DNA from: Hyphomicrobiales bacterium
GTDB taxonomy: Bacteria; Pseudomonadota; Alphaproteobacteria; Rhizobiales; Rhizobiaceae
Reading direction: 5' to 3'
DNA: 64,000 nt
Assembly (NCBI GenBank): GCA_900473205.1
Contig: UCLB01000018.1
Location: forward strand, 110,584-174,583
Each line of letters starts with the position of its first letter. Position 1 is the first letter of the stretch. A program made the position numbers and the translations under genes. Under the pieces are notes generated by a model that worked only from the letters and a program-made list of their open reading frames with translations, did not search any database and was not told the DNA's origin. Of the stretch, positions 40,435 to 51,701 are shown piece after piece.

Positions 40435-42573
40435 TCAATGCGCCAGAACCGCCAGCAGCAGCAGCGCCACGATGTTGGTGATCTTGATGGCCGGGTTGAC
40501 GGCTGGACCGGCTGTGTCCTTGTAGGGATCGCCAACCGTATCACCCGTCACTGACGCCTTATGCGCTTCCGAGCCCTTGAGATGCGTCACCCCATCCTTG
40601 TCGATGAAGCCATCTTCGAAGCTTTTCTTGGCATTATCCCAGGCACCGCCGCCCGACGTCATGGAAATGGCGACGAAGAGGCCGTTGATGATGACGCCTA
40701 GCAAGGATGCGCCCAGCGCGGCAAAGGCCGAGGCCTTGGAGCCGGAAATCAGCAATACGCCGAAATAGACGACGATAGGTGCCAGAACCGGTAGCAGCGA
40801 GGGGATAATCATCTCCTTGATCGCCGCTTTTGTCAGCAGATCCACCGCCTTGCCGTAATCCGGCCTTTCGGTTCCCTGCATGATGCCAGGCTTTTCGCGG
40901 AACTGGCGGCGGACTTCTTCAACAATGGAGCTTGCCGCCTTGCCGACAGCCGTCATGGCGATGCCGCCGAAGAGGTAGGGAATGAGACCACCGAAGATCA
41001 AACCGGCAACCACGTATGGGTTGGACAGGCTGAACGAGATCTCGCCTATATCCTTGAAGTAGGGATATGTATCGCCATTGGCTGCGAAGTAGGACAGGTC
41101 GTTGGAATAGGCTGCAAACAGCACCAGTGCACCAAGGCCTGCGGAGCCGATGGCATAACCCTTCGTTACCGCCTTGGTGGTGTTGCCAACGGCATCCAGC
41201 GCGTCCGTCGCCTTGCGGACATCCGGGTTGAGACCGGCCATTTCCGCAATGCCGCCAGCGTTGTCCGTCACCGGTCCAAAGGCATCCAGCGCGACGATCA
41301 TACCCGCAAGACCAAGCATGGCAGTGACCGCGATGCCGGTGCCGAACAGGCCTGCCAGTTGATAAGTGGAGATGATGCCGCCGACGATGACGATGGCCGG
41401 AAGTGCCGTCGATTCCAGCGAGACGGCAAGGCCCTGGATGACGTTAGTGCCGTGGCCCGTAACAGAGGCCTGCGCGATGGAATTGACGGGGCGCTTGTTG
41501 GTGCCGGTGTAATATTCCGTAATCACCACAATCAGCGCCGTCACCAGCAGACCGACGAGGCCGCAGAAGAACAGGTTGGTACCGGTAATATCCATTCCGG
41601 CAACGGTGCCGATGGAGCCCCAGCCGATGGTGAGCGAGGTTGCGACTGCCAGACCGGCAACTGAAAAGACGCCGGTGGCGATGAGGCCCTTATAGAGAGC
41701 GCCCATAATGGAGTTGTTGGTGCCGAGCTTGACGAAAAAGGTCCCTGCAATCGAGGTGAGAATGCACACGCCGCAGATTGCCAGCGGGTAGAGCATGGCG
41801 CTTTCAAGGACCGGCGCACCCGCAAAGAAGATTGCCGCCAGAACCATGGTCGCCACGACGGAGACGGCATAGGTTTCGAACAAGTCCGCAGCCATGCCCG
41901 CGCAGTCACCGACATTGTCGCCGACGTTGTCCGCGATAGTGGCAGGGTTGCGCGGATCGTCCTCAGGAATGCCCGCTTCCACCTTGCCGACGAGATCGCC
42001 GCCGACATCCGCACCCTTGGTGAAGATACCGCCGCCGAGACGGGCGAAGATCGAGATGAGCGAGGCACCGAAGCCGAGCGAGACCAGCGCATCGATGACG
42101 GCGCGAGAGCCGACCGGATGGCCAAGGCCTGCCGTCAGCACGAGGTAATAAATGGAGACGCCCAAAAGTGCGAGACCGGCCACCAGCATGCCGGTGATGG
42201 CACCGGACTTGAAGGCGATATCAAGACCCGCAGCTAAGCTATGGGATGCGGCTTGTGCCGTGCGAAGGTTGGCGCGCACCGACACATGCATGCCGACGAA
42301 ACCGGCAGCGCCTGAAAGCACCGCCCCGATGACGAAGCCGACGGCAGCTTCCGTCGAGAGAAAGAACCAGACGGCGATGGCAACGACGATACCGACGATT
42401 GCGATGGTAAGATATTGACGGGCGAGATAGGCCTGCGCGCCCTCCCTGATATAGCCTGCGATTTCCTGCATGCGCTCGCTGCCTTGGTCGGCATCCAGAA
42501 CGCTTTTCGTTGCCCAGACCGCGTAAACCACGGACAAGACACCGCATAAAATTACCAATGCAATGACGGTCAT
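40435..42573 (-). CDS. hppA: Proton-translocating inorganic pyrophosphatase (K+-insensitive type)
   Basis: An integral membrane pump that couples pyrophosphate hydrolysis to proton export or loading of acidic compartments. Read from ATG at 42573, which has AGGAGG 9 bases upstream; a GTG two codons earlier is possible. The 712 residues with about 16 helices include the substrate motif [39 protein letters not shown], and the conserved C-terminal [30 protein letters not shown] has Lys at the position that is Ala in K+-dependent enzymes, pointing to the K+-independent class. Confidence 0.96.
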   Translation of the reverse strand: MTVIALVILCGVLSVVYAVWATKSVLDADQGSERMQEIAGYIREGAQAYLARQYLTIAIVGIVVAIAVWFFLSTEAAVGFVIGAVLSGAAGFVGMHVSVRANLRTAQAASHSLAAGLDIAFKSGAITGMLVAGLALLGVSIYYLVLTAGLGHPVGSRAVIDALVSLGFGASLISIFARLGGGIFTKGADVGGDLVGKVEAGIPEDDPRNPATIADNVGDNVGDCAGMAADLFETYAVSVVATMVLAAIFFAGAPVLESAMLYPLAICGVCILTSIAGTFFVKLGTNNSIMGALYKGLIATGVFSVAGLAVATSLTIGWGSIGTVAGMDITGTNLFFCGLVGLLVTALIVVITEYYTGTNKRPVNSIAQASVTGHGTNVIQGLAVSLESTALPAIVIVGGIISTYQLAGLFGTGIAVTAMLGLAGMIVALDAFGPVTDNAGGIAEMAGLNPDVRKATDALDAVGNTTKAVTKGYAIGSAGLGALVLFAAYSNDLSYFAANGDTYPYFKDIGEISFSLSNPYVVAGLIFGGLIPYLFGGIAMTAVGKAASSIVEEVRRQFREKPGIMQGTERPDYGKAVDLLTKAAIKEMIIPSLLPVLAPIVVYFGVLLISGSKASAFAALGASLLGVIINGLFVAISMTSGGGAWDNAKKSFEDGFIDKDGVTHLKGSEAHKASVTGDTVGDPYKDTAGPAVNPAIKITNIVALLLLAVLAH

Positions 42574-42774
42574 TCGCACTTACCTCCTGTGTGCCGGGTT
42601 CTCACTCCCTCCCCGGCGGGCGAAACCATGCGGGGCGCAGGGTGTAGATCCCTGACGCCAAGGTGAGCCATTTGTTCCCCTCCCAAGGAAAAATGGCCTG
42701 CGAGCAGAGATTGCGTTGGCGAAACCCGCCACGTCAAGTCCGAAGATTCGCGACGAATGGCTTATCGCCCTGAT

Positions 42775-44004
42775 TCAGACCGGTTTTTGAACGGGCTTCT
42801 GTTTCAGCAGAAGGAAAATCAGAAGCAGAAGGCAGGTGCCTGCAACCGGCCAGATGACGAGGTTCATGACCGACCAGCCCCAGGCGGTGAAGACCTGCCC
42901 CGAGGCGAAGGACGACAGCGCAACGGTGCCGAACAGGACGATATCGTGAAAGCCTTGCACCTTGTCGGCCTCATGCGGGCGATAGCTGGACGAAACGATG
43001 GACGTTGCACCGATGAAGCCGAAGTTCCAGCCGATGCCCAGAAGAATGAGCGCCGCCCAGAAATTCCACAGCTCGATGCCCATATGCGCGACGACGGCGC
43101 AGGCCATTAAAACCAGCAGCCCGGCTGCAACGACCTTCTCCGCACCGAAACGGGAAATCAGCATGCCGGTGAAGAAGCTTGGGCCGAACATGGCCAGCAC
43201 ATGCCACTGAATGCCGAGCGTAGCCAGTTCCGTCGGAAAGCCGCAGCCGATAACCATGGCCAGCGGTGCACCTGTCATCATGAATGTCATCAGGGCGTAG
43301 GAGCCGATGCCGCAGACCATGCCGGTGACAAAGCGATGCGTGGTGACGATCTCTTTTAACGGTCGTGCCGGTTGCGACGCCGAAGACGCGCTTTTCAGTT
43401 CAGGCAATTTTAGAAACGAAAAGATGATTGCGGCGACGATACCAAGCGGAATGAGCGCTATGAACGCGCCCGCAAAGACAACCGGCGCCAGCAAATCCTT
43501 GCCGAAAATTGCCAGTTGTGGCCCGACGATAGCCGAGATCACCCCGCCCGCCAATATCCAGGAAATGGCTTTCGGCTTGTAAAAGGATGGCGAAGCATCC
43601 GCTGCGGCAAAACGGATTTTCTGCGTGAAGCCGCCTGAAATGCCGATCAGCAGCAGGCCGAAGGCGAAAAGCCAGAAGTCGGAGCGAAACAGCGCGACCG
43701 CCGCCAGCGCTCCACCGGTGGAGCAGAGCAGCGCGCCGAGAATAAACCCGGTCTTGCGCCCGAGAAACCGGGCTGCGAGAGCAACGGCGATGGCACCGAG
43801 AGCGACGCCGATATTGAAGCCGGTGAGCGGTGCTGTGGCCAGAGACTTGTCCGCACCGAGAAGCTGATAACCCGCCAGCGCGCCGATGGAAAAGCTGAGC
43901 GGCGCGGCAGAGCCCATGATGGCCTGCGCCATTGTGAGCAGGAAGACATTGCGCTTGGCTTCGTTCAGTTGATGTTCAAGTCCTGGAACAGAAACAGCGC
44001 TCAT
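42775..44004 (-). CDS. MFS transporter
   Basis: A 409-residue major facilitator protein with about 12 hydrophobic helices. The RFLGRKTGFILGALLCSTGG segment between helices 2 and 3 is the family's cytoplasmic loop motif, and a second half-repeat starts near residue 215. The substrate is not evident. It lies between hppA and nusB on the same strand, with a 195-base gap before hppA. Confidence 0.88.
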   Translation of the reverse strand: MSAVSVPGLEHQLNEAKRNVFLLTMAQAIMGSAAPLSFSIGALAGYQLLGADKSLATAPLTGFNIGVALGAIAVALAARFLGRKTGFILGALLCSTGGALAAVALFRSDFWLFAFGLLLIGISGGFTQKIRFAAADASPSFYKPKAISWILAGGVISAIVGPQLAIFGKDLLAPVVFAGAFIALIPLGIVAAIIFSFLKLPELKSASSASQPARPLKEIVTTHRFVTGMVCGIGSYALMTFMMTGAPLAMVIGCGFPTELATLGIQWHVLAMFGPSFFTGMLISRFGAEKVVAAGLLVLMACAVVAHMGIELWNFWAALILLGIGWNFGFIGATSIVSSSYRPHEADKVQGFHDIVLFGTVALSSFASGQVFTAWGWSVMNLVIWPVAGTCLLLLIFLLLKQKPVQKPV

Positions 44005-44022
44005 GTCTTCCTCGAATGTTTC

Positions 44023-44532
44023 TTAGCGCTTTGCCTCGCCGCGCACCTGCTTGGCAATGCGGTCTAACACCGCATTGACCAGTTTCGGCTCGTCATGTTC
44101 GAAAAACGCACGGGCGATTTCGACATATTCGGTGACGATCACAGCCACCGGAACGTCCTTGCGTTCCAGAACTTCGAAGGTTCCTGCGCGCAGGATCGCA
44201 CGAACGGTGGTGTCCAGACGCGAAAGCGGCCAGTCTTCCTGAAGGGCAGAGCGCACCAGCGGGTCGATCTTGGTCTGGTCGCGCACGACGCCAGCGACGA
44301 TGGAACGGAACCACGACGGATCAGCCTTGAGATAGGTTTCGCCGTCCACTTCCTGACCAAGCCGGTGCGCCTCATATTCAGCGACGACTTCCATCACACC
44401 GGTGCCGCCAACATCCATCTGATACAGCGCCTGCACGGCAGCAAGACGCGCAGCGCCGCGCTGGTTGACAGGCTTCGTGGACGGCTGGCGAGGCTCGGAA
44501 CCATTTTCGGTGTTGGTCATGCTCTTAGCCAC
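44023..44532 (-). CDS. nusB: Transcription antitermination factor NusB
   Basis: A 169-residue RNA-binding protein used in antitermination of rRNA operons. It has the family's N-terminal [17 protein letters not shown] with the helix that binds boxA, and the C-terminal [31 protein letters not shown]. It overlaps ribH by 8 bases, a conserved alphaproteobacterial pairing. Confidence 0.95.
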   Translation of the reverse strand: MAKSMTNTENGSEPRQPSTKPVNQRGAARLAAVQALYQMDVGGTGVMEVVAEYEAHRLGQEVDGETYLKADPSWFRSIVAGVVRDQTKIDPLVRSALQEDWPLSRLDTTVRAILRAGTFEVLERKDVPVAVIVTEYVEIARAFFEHDEPKLVNAVLDRIAKQVRGEAKR

Positions 44533-44971
44533 CCAGTTTTTTCTTCAGTTCGATCATGGTCAGCGCTGCACGGGCTGCAAAACCGCCCTTGTCCTTGTCG
44601 GAGCGGCGAACGCGCGCCCAGGCCTGATCTTCGTTTTCGACGGTCATGATGCCGTTGCCGATCGCCAGCGATTCACTGACGGCTAGATCCATCAGCGCAC
44701 GCGAGGATTCGTTGGAAACGATATCGAAATGGTAGGTCTCGCCACGGATGACCATGCCGAGTGCGACAAAGCCATCATATTCCGTGCCGTCATTATCCGC
44801 ACCATCCAGCGCCATGGCGATGGCAGGTGGAATTTCCAGCGCGCCCGGAACGGTGATGATGTCATAGGTGGCGCCCGCTTCATCGAGCGCAAATTTCGCG
44901 CCATCGAGAAGAGCATCGGCCATATCGTCATAAAAACGTGCTTCCACGATGAGAAGGTGAGGCTTGGACAT
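44525..44971 (-). CDS. ribH: 6,7-dimethyl-8-ribityllumazine synthase
   Basis: Penultimate step of riboflavin synthesis, condensing 5-amino-6-ribitylaminouracil with dihydroxybutanone phosphate. The 148 residues contain [20 protein letters not shown] and [20 protein letters not shown] with the catalytic His, and the C-terminal [19 protein letters not shown]. It overlaps nusB by 8 bases. The other riboflavin genes (ribE, ribD) are a short distance upstream, separated by a plus-strand acetyltransferase. Confidence 0.95.
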   Translation of the reverse strand: MSKPHLLIVEARFYDDMADALLDGAKFALDEAGATYDIITVPGALEIPPAIAMALDGADNDGTEYDGFVALGMVIRGETYHFDIVSNESSRALMDLAVSESLAIGNGIMTVENEDQAWARVRRSDKDKGGFAARAALTMIELKKKLGG

Positions 44972-45157
44972 GGGGATTTCCTGAAAAGCTGCGCCGGATC
45001 ATCCCGGCTTTTGGCGCGGTCAAACCATGGCTGGCGTGCTTTAGCAAGCATTTTTCGCGCATGGCAGGTTCGAGGAACCGCACAGCACCGTAAAATTCCA
45101 TGGTTTGATCGCAACAAGAATCTGATTAGATTCGGGAAATAACCCCAGGAGTTCAGG

Positions 45158-45691
45158 TTGGTCACCATCCCGACAATCGAAACATCGCGCCTTCTTTTGA
45201 GGCCGCACCACATGGATGACTTCTCAGACTATGTCGCGCTCTGGGCTGATCCAGACGTGGTGCGCTACATCGGCAGCGCGCCATCTACCCGTGAGCAGAC
45301 ATGGGCGAGGCTCCTGCGAGCTGCCGGTCACTGGCACCACCTCGGCTTCGGCTTTCTCATCATTCAGGAGAAAGAAAGTGGCAAACTGATCGGCGAAGCG
45401 GGCTTCCACGAAGTCCGCCGAAACATCACACCCTCAATCGAAGATACGCTGGAAACCGGCTGGCTGCTGTCTCCAGACAGCCACGGCAAGGGTTATGCTT
45501 TTGAGGCGCTCAGCGCATTGGTGGAATGGGCCGAGAGCAAGTTTCCCGAGATGGCCATGACCGCCATCATCCACCCTGAAAACGGCCCCTCACTGAAGCT
45601 GGCCGGCAAGCTTGGTTTTGTCGAGACCGCTCGCACGAACTACAATGGCGAAATCGTCATTCTTTCGCGGACGGAAACTCAGCCAGCCTAG
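45158..45691 (+). CDS. GNAT-family N-acetyltransferase (RimJ/RimL type)
   Basis: Read from TTG at 45158, which has AGGAG 7 bases upstream; 177 residues. Typical features are the TSRLLLRPHHMDDFSDYVAL start, ETGWLLSPDSHGKGYAFEAL (acetyl-CoA pyrophosphate loop) and ENGPSLKLAGKLGFVE near the end. It runs against ribH and ribE and overlaps the ribE stop by 35 bases, tail to tail. The acceptor is unknown. Confidence 0.88.
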   Translation: MVTIPTIETSRLLLRPHHMDDFSDYVALWADPDVVRYIGSAPSTREQTWARLLRAAGHWHHLGFGFLIIQEKESGKLIGEAGFHEVRRNITPSIEDTLETGWLLSPDSHGKGYAFEALSALVEWAESKFPEMAMTAIIHPENGPSLKLAGKLGFVETARTNYNGEIVILSRTETQPA

Positions 45692-46274
45692 CGGCATAGC
45701 GCGCCATCGTATCGACTTCGAAGTTCACGAAATCGCCCGCCTGCCGGTCACCCCATGTGGTGACGGACAGCGTATGACGGATGAGTAGAACGTCGAAATC
45801 CGTACCGTTGACGGCGTTGACGGTAAGCGACGTGCCATCCAGCGCGATGGAGCCCTTTGGCGCGACGAACTTCGCCAGATGCTGCGGCGCGCGCAGGCGA
45901 ATGCGCACCGCCTCCCCCTCCGGTTCGATCGACAATATCTCGGCCTTGTCATCCACATGGCCAGAGACAATGTGGCCGCCGAGTTCGTCACCGATTTTCA
46001 GGGCGCGTTCCAGATTGACGCGGGTGTCTTTGGTCCAGCTTGCAATCGTGGTCAGGCGAAGCGCCTCTTCCCATGCCTCGACCTCGAACCAGCGCTCGTT
46101 GCTGCCCTCTTCCGGCAGTTTCGTCACCGTGAGACACACACCGCCATGGGAAATCGAGGCGCCGATATCGATGGTCTTGGGATCATACGCGGTCGCAACG
46201 CGCAGGCGCACACCTTCCGGCAGCGTCTCCAACTCAGACACGGTTCCAACATCGGTGACAATTCCGGTAAACAT
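45657..46274 (-). CDS. ribE: Riboflavin synthase subunit alpha
   Basis: Dismutates two lumazine molecules to riboflavin. The true start is ATG at 46274 (MFTGIVTDVG), which overlaps the ribD stop (TGATG), giving 205 residues. The two tandem lumazine-binding repeats are visible: GASISHGGVCLTVT (first) and GSIALDGTSLTVNAV (second). The ribD-ribE overlap argues for co-translation. Confidence 0.95.
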   Translation of the reverse strand: MFTGIVTDVGTVSELETLPEGVRLRVATAYDPKTIDIGASISHGGVCLTVTKLPEEGSNERWFEVEAWEEALRLTTIASWTKDTRVNLERALKIGDELGGHIVSGHVDDKAEILSIEPEGEAVRIRLRAPQHLAKFVAPKGSIALDGTSLTVNAVNGTDFDVLLIRHTLSVTTWGDRQAGDFVNFEVDTMARYAARLAEFPSAKE

Positions 46275-47569
46275 CAAAGCGGCCTTTCAAATTCAAAACA
46301 GCGATCCGGCCCGTAAGCGGTCTCGCCGACATATGTAAAGTCTTGTGGGATATCGGCGCGGTGCAGCGGGGTTTCAAGACCGCCTGCGCCGATGATAATG
46401 GGGCTTTCAAACAATAGGATACGGTCTACGAGACCGGCTTCAAGGAAGGATTTTGCGATGTGGGCTCCACCTTCGACGAGAAGTTCCGACATTCCGCGGT
46501 CTGCGAGAATGGTGAGGAGGGATTGGAGGGTTGGGATGGTGAGGACTTCGACGCCTGAGGATTCGAGTTGTTGGCGCTTGTGGGTGTCGCTGCCCCCCTC
46601 TGCCCTGCCGGGCATCTCCCCCTCAGGTGGGGAGATTGGCTGGGCGCTGGCCTCGCTGGACATCTCACCGTTGGCGTCAAACGCCAAAGACGCATCCGTG
46701 ACCGGTGCCTCAGATGCAGATTCCAGATTGGAGCGACCTGCCAACCGCGAGTCGATCTCCCCCCTTGAGGGGGAGATGTCCGGCAGGACAGAGGGGGGTA
46801 GCTCCGCACTCGACCCCAGCCGAGCCACCACCACACCAACATCCCCAGCCGTCCGCACCAGCTTCGAATCCAGCGGCAATTCCAGCCGTCGATCCAGCAC
46901 AATCCGCAACGGCGAACGATGCTCCAGCCCGGCAATCCGCACCGTCAACTCCGGATCATCCGCAATAGCCGTTCCAATCCCAACCAGAATAGCGTCACAC
47001 CGCGCCCGCAACTCATGCACGGCCTGCCGCGACTCCGGCCCAGTGATCGCCACCTGCCCTTCCCCAACGCGACCGATCATGCCATCGGCGGAAACAGCAA
47101 GTTTCAAAATCACATGCGGGCGGTTCTTCACCTTTCGCGTGAGATACCCGGCCAGTACACGCTGCCCCTCAGCACGCATCAAACCAGTCTCGACTTCGAT
47201 GCCAGCATCACGCAAAATCTGGTAACCGCGCCCGGAAACGCGTTCATCCGGGTCATCCACGGCGACGACCACGCGCGCCACGCCGAAATCTACCAGCGCG
47301 TTGGCGCAGGGTGGGGTTTTGCCGAAGTGGGAGCATGGTTCGAGGGTGACATAAGCGGTCGATCCCCTCGCCGCTTCGCCTGCGATTTCCAACGCCTGAC
47401 GCTCCGCATGCGGGCGCCCGCCAATGGCGGTTACGGCTTCGGCGATGATCTCGCCATGTTTGACGAGAACGCAGCCGACGGAGGGGTTGGTATCGGTGAG
47501 GCCTGTATGGCGGCGGGAAACCTCGATTGCCCGTGCCATGAACCGTTCATCATCGGCACGGGTCGTCAT
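46274..47569 (-). CDS. ribD: Bifunctional pyrimidine deaminase/reductase RibD with an in-frame insertion
   Basis: Catalyses deamination and reduction steps of riboflavin synthesis. The 431-residue length is long for the family. The deaminase domain has PHAERQAL and TLEPCSHFGKTPPC zinc motifs (near 50-85). The reductase domain has LKLAVSADGMIG and LELPLDSKLVRT, then ELLVEGGAHIAKSFLEAGLVD near the end. Residues about 257-326 are foreign to the family, low-complexity and encoded by a palindromic element (46592-46800). The frame stays open through the insertion, which lies in a reductase-domain loop. Confidence 0.92.
   Translation of the reverse strand: MTTRADDERFMARAIEVSRRHTGLTDTNPSVGCVLVKHGEIIAEAVTAIGGRPHAERQALEIAGEAARGSTAYVTLEPCSHFGKTPPCANALVDFGVARVVVAVDDPDERVSGRGYQILRDAGIEVETGLMRAEGQRVLAGYLTRKVKNRPHVILKLAVSADGMIGRVGEGQVAITGPESRQAVHELRARCDAILVGIGTAIADDPELTVRIAGLEHRSPLRIVLDRRLELPLDSKLVRTAGDVGVVVARLGSSAELPPSVLPDISPSRGEIDSRLAGRSNLESASEAPVTDASLAFDANGEMSSEASAQPISPPEGEMPGRAEGGSDTHKRQQLESSGVEVLTIPTLQSLLTILADRGMSELLVEGGAHIAKSFLEAGLVDRILLFESPIIIGAGGLETPLHRADIPQDFTYVGETAYGPDRCFEFERPL
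46592..46800. repeat. Palindromic mosaic element inserted in frame in ribD
   Basis: The two ends are inverted copies of about 45 bases: TGCCCCCCTCTGCCCTGCCG on the left matches the reverse complement TACCCCCCTCTGTCCTGCCG on the right, and both continue into CATCTCCCCCTCA. Each arm also holds its own hairpin (ATCTCCCC with GGGGAGAT). This matches the form of the short palindromic intergenic elements of rhizobial genomes. The length of about 208 bases keeps the ribD frame open. Confidence 0.8.
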
Positions 47570-47571
47570 GA

Positions 47572-48051
47572 CTACTTCCCGGCGTCCGTGTCACGCGCAA
47601 TCTTGGCGTTGATCTCGGCAATCACGTTTTCAAAATCTTCGGCATGGCTGAAATCGCGATAGACCGAGGCGTAGCGCACGAATGCCACGTCATCGAGGCT
47701 TTTCAACGCTTCCAGCACCTGCAGGCCGATTTCTTCCGATGGAATTTCTGTCTCGCCGGAGCTTTCCAGACGACGCGCGATGCCGGAGACCGCACGCTCG
47801 ATGCGGTCACGGTCCACCGGTCGCTTGCGCAGTGCGATCTCGAAAGACCGCACCAGCTTTTCGCGGTCGAAAGGCAACTTGCGGCCACTCTTCTTGATGA
47901 CCATCAACTCGCGCAACTGCACGCGCTCATAGGTCGTGAAGCGACCGCCGCAATCCGGGCAGATGCGCCGCCGGCGGATGGAGGTGTTATCCTCCGCCGG
48001 ACGCGAGTCCTTGACCTGCGTATCTTCCGAGCCGCAAAAAGGGCAGCGCAT
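47572..48051 (-). CDS. nrdR: Transcriptional repressor NrdR
   Basis: An ATP/dATP-sensing repressor of ribonucleotide reductase genes. The 159 residues have a zinc ribbon (CPFCG at 3-7, CPDCGGRF at about 31) and an ATP-cone ([20 protein letters not shown]). It lies between glyA and ribD with gaps of 13 and 2 bases, a conserved alphaproteobacterial operon. Confidence 0.97.
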   Translation of the reverse strand: MRCPFCGSEDTQVKDSRPAEDNTSIRRRRICPDCGGRFTTYERVQLRELMVIKKSGRKLPFDREKLVRSFEIALRKRPVDRDRIERAVSGIARRLESSGETEIPSEEIGLQVLEALKSLDDVAFVRYASVYRDFSHAEDFENVIAEINAKIARDTDAGK

Positions 48052-48064
48052 CTGCGATCCTTCC

Positions 48065-49354
<1,290 letters not shown>

Positions 49355-49496
49355 GATGAAAGCTCCTGAAACAGTAATGCGATGGCGTCTTAACGCCCTG
49401 CCCTTTCAAGAGCAAGACAGCCTGCGAGATTTGCCCGTCAAACTGCGACTTAGAAAGAAAAATTCCATTTTTCCCGTCGCATCCCGCCAAAAGATA

Positions 49497-49526
49497 AAGC
49501 CGCGTTTCGAAAAACGCGGCTTTTTG
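49497..49526. terminator. Bidirectional terminator between L,D-transpeptidase and glyA
   Basis: AAAGCCGCGTTT-CGAA-AAACGCGGCTTT: a long perfect stem with A and U tracts on both sides. It lies 18 bases after the transpeptidase stop, so it ends that minus-strand transcript before glyA. Confidence 0.88.
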
Positions 49527-49544
49527 AAAATCTGGAACGATGGA

Positions 49545-50876
49545 TCAGTTGCGCGGCAACAGATCGTCATCGATGGAGCCGGAAGGCTGCTCCTGCGTAT
49601 TGGTGGTGTTCAGCGCCAGTTCGGCATTGCCGTCCTTGCTGTAGATGTCGTCGCGGAACTGCACCACGCCATCGCGTGTGGACCAAGCCGTGATATAGAC
49701 GAAATACACCGGAATTTCCTGCGCCAGCTTGATCGGCGTGTTGACGCGGGTGGCGATGACGCGTTCGATTTCCTGACGCGACCAGCCGGGCGTATCACGC
49801 AGCATCCACGATGTCAGGTCGCGCACGTTCTGCACACGAACACAGCCGGACGATTCGAAACGCATCAGCTTGTTGAACAGGCCCTGCTGCGGCGTGTCGT
49901 GCATGTATTCGTTGTTGGGGTTGTGGAAGTTGATCTTGGTCGAGGACATGGCGTTGTTCTTGCCCGGGTCCTGACGGAACATGAGGTTCGGAGCCTTCGG
50001 TGCGTTCCAGTCGATCGTCGTCGGAGACACTTCCTGCCCACGGCCATCCAGAAGACGGATGTTATTGCGCTCCAGATAGGTCGGATCCTTCTGCATCAAA
50101 GGAACGATGTCCTTTTCGATGATCGAGCGTGGAGCCGTCCAGTACGGGTTGAGAATGATCTCGTAAATCTTGGAGTTGATGATGTGCGTCGGGCGGCTGT
50201 CGCGACCGACAACGGCTGTATTGCGCAGCACGACGCGGTTGTTCTCGACAGCCTCAATCGATGCCGCCGGAATGTTCACCATCACATGGCGCGGACCGAG
50301 ATCACCCGACATGGTGTTGATGCGAACGAGGTTGGTCTGAAGCTGTCCAAGGCGAACCTGCGCCGGAACGTTCAGCGCCTTCAGCGTAAATTCGCCGATA
50401 ACGCCATCTGCCGGAAGACCGTGACGCGCCTGGAAGCGTTTCAGGGCACCATCGACATAGGAATCGAAAGCGCTGGAAATGCCCGCTTCACGCGGCAGAT
50501 CGCCGGAAATCATCAGACGCTGGCGCAGGGCCTGCACGGATGGATCGCTGACGCCGATCTGGAGGCGCTGCTGGCTTGGAGGAACATCCGGCCAGCCACC
50601 GTTGGAAACGATCTGCTGATACTGCATCATCGCCTGCTGAACGAAGGCTGGCGATTCAGGGCTGAGAACCGGCGTGTTGGACGCAACACCGACAGCGGCG
50701 CGCGACGAGTTGGCATCGAACTGATCGTCCCAGTTACCGCGACGCGACGATCCAATCAGATCGTTGAACGCATCCTGCGCAAATGCGGGCGCGGCGAGAG
50801 CCACGGCACCGAGGGAAACGGCAGAGCGCAACATCGCGCGCCGTGAAATCACTTCTGGGACGATTTTCTTTGTCAT
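49545..50876 (-). CDS. L,D-transpeptidase (YkuD) with peptidoglycan-binding domain
   Basis: Crosslinks peptidoglycan through 3-3 bonds in the periplasm. The N-terminus (SRRAMLRSAVSLGAVALAAP) looks like a twin-arginine signal peptide ending at AFA. A peptidoglycan-binding domain spans about residues 105-160 (FQARHGLPADGVIGEFTLKA). The YkuD domain at about 190-375 has its His in MHDTPQQGLF and the catalytic motif ESSGCVRVQ (SxGCxR). Length 443. The LdtR-type regulator lies upstream on the same strand. Confidence 0.92.
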   Translation of the reverse strand: MTKKIVPEVISRRAMLRSAVSLGAVALAAPAFAQDAFNDLIGSSRRGNWDDQFDANSSRAAVGVASNTPVLSPESPAFVQQAMMQYQQIVSNGGWPDVPPSQQRLQIGVSDPSVQALRQRLMISGDLPREAGISSAFDSYVDGALKRFQARHGLPADGVIGEFTLKALNVPAQVRLGQLQTNLVRINTMSGDLGPRHVMVNIPAASIEAVENNRVVLRNTAVVGRDSRPTHIINSKIYEIILNPYWTAPRSIIEKDIVPLMQKDPTYLERNNIRLLDGRGQEVSPTTIDWNAPKAPNLMFRQDPGKNNAMSSTKINFHNPNNEYMHDTPQQGLFNKLMRFESSGCVRVQNVRDLTSWMLRDTPGWSRQEIERVIATRVNTPIKLAQEIPVYFVYITAWSTRDGVVQFRDDIYSKDGNAELALNTTNTQEQPSGSIDDDLLPRN

Positions 50877-51188
50877 TTTACCTACCAGCCACTTTATCAG
50901 GCATCTTAAACGATGCCTAAAACAACATCGTTAACAAACACGTATAGACGCGCCTGCCGGCAGGACTTACTCGATGCGAACTATGGATGACGCATGACGC
51001 GAACACAGGAGAAACCGCCGGCTCCTTCGCTTGTGGCGGTCCCATACCAATATGGCCAATTCGTGTCACCTGAAGGCATCTCACGAAGCTGTGTCGGCGT
51101 GTGATTTTCAGGCTGCACCGCACAAAAATGCAACAAGCCGGATGCTTGCGGCATCCGGCTTTGCTTGAAGGCTGATTATATCGGGCGA
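50877..51188. promoter_or_regulatory. 312-base gene-free gap: L,D-transpeptidase leader, promoter region and ldtR terminator
   Basis: Near the transpeptidase start are two overlapping inverted repeats: GCATC-TTAAAC-GATGC (50901-50916) and AACGATG-N10-CATCGTT (50909-50932). They share one segment and so could be alternative structures in the leader or an operator. A terminator for ldtR fills 51135-51163. I see no convincing gene here; one frame of 91 codons has no family features. Confidence 0.5.
51135..51163 (-). terminator. Terminator downstream of the MarR regulator gene
   Basis: AGCCGGATGC-CGCAA-GCATCCGGCT on the minus strand, then TGTTGCATTTTTG; on the plus side TTTGCTT follows. A ten-pair stem 26 bases past the ldtR stop codon. 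Confidence 0.75.
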
Positions 51189-51701
51189 TCACAGGCGGTA
51201 AGCGATGCTGTCGTTCCAGAAACGGTCCAGACGTTGGAGCATCTTGTTCATTTCGGCGAATTCGCCGGTGCCGATGCCGCCGACCTTTTCGATGGAGCCG
51301 ATGTGGCGCTCGTAGAGGCCTGCTACGGTTTCTGCGATGTCCTGGCCCTTTTCGGTCAGGCTGATGCGAACCGAGCGGCGGTCGATGCGGGAGCGCTGGT
51401 GGTTGATGAAACCGAGGTCTACCAGCTTCTTGACGTTGTAGGACACGTTGGAGCCGAGGTAGTAGCCACGCGAGCGCAACTCGCCGGCGGTCAGTTCTGA
51501 AGTGCCGATGTTGAAAAGCAGAAGCGCCTGAACTGCGTTGACATCATCGCGACCCTGACGGTCGAACTCGTCCTTGATGACATCGAGAAGGCGGCGGTGG
51601 AGGCGCTCGACCAGGTGGAGCGATTCCATGTAGAGAGAGCGGATGGTTTCGTCCTGAGCGTCGGAAACGATGGCCTGTGGCTTTGCTTTGCTATTGATCA
51701 T
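51189..51701 (-). CDS. ldtR: MarR-family regulator LdtR
   Basis: A 170-residue MarR protein with a central winged helix (FNIGTSELTAGELRSRGYYL, then the recognition helix and YNVKKLVDLGFINHQRSRID wing). The sequence and position next to an L,D-transpeptidase match LdtR of rhizobia and Liberibacter, which controls cell-wall remodelling and stress tolerance. It is likely to act on the adjacent transpeptidase gene. Terminator at 51135-51163. Confidence 0.88.
   Translation of the reverse strand: MINSKAKPQAIVSDAQDETIRSLYMESLHLVERLHRRLLDVIKDEFDRQGRDDVNAVQALLLFNIGTSELTAGELRSRGYYLGSNVSYNVKKLVDLGFINHQRSRIDRRSVRISLTEKGQDIAETVAGLYERHIGSIEKVGGIGTGEFAEMNKMLQRLDRFWNDSIAYRL

Noticed and set aside
42580-42774. 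Possible riboswitch in the hppA leader
   Set aside because: The leader is GC-rich with several short inverted repeats, but I could not match it to any known riboswitch consensus.
46592-46800. Sequencing or assembly error in ribD
   Set aside because: The extra segment has well-formed inverted ends and keeps the frame, which is typical of a real palindromic element rather than an error.
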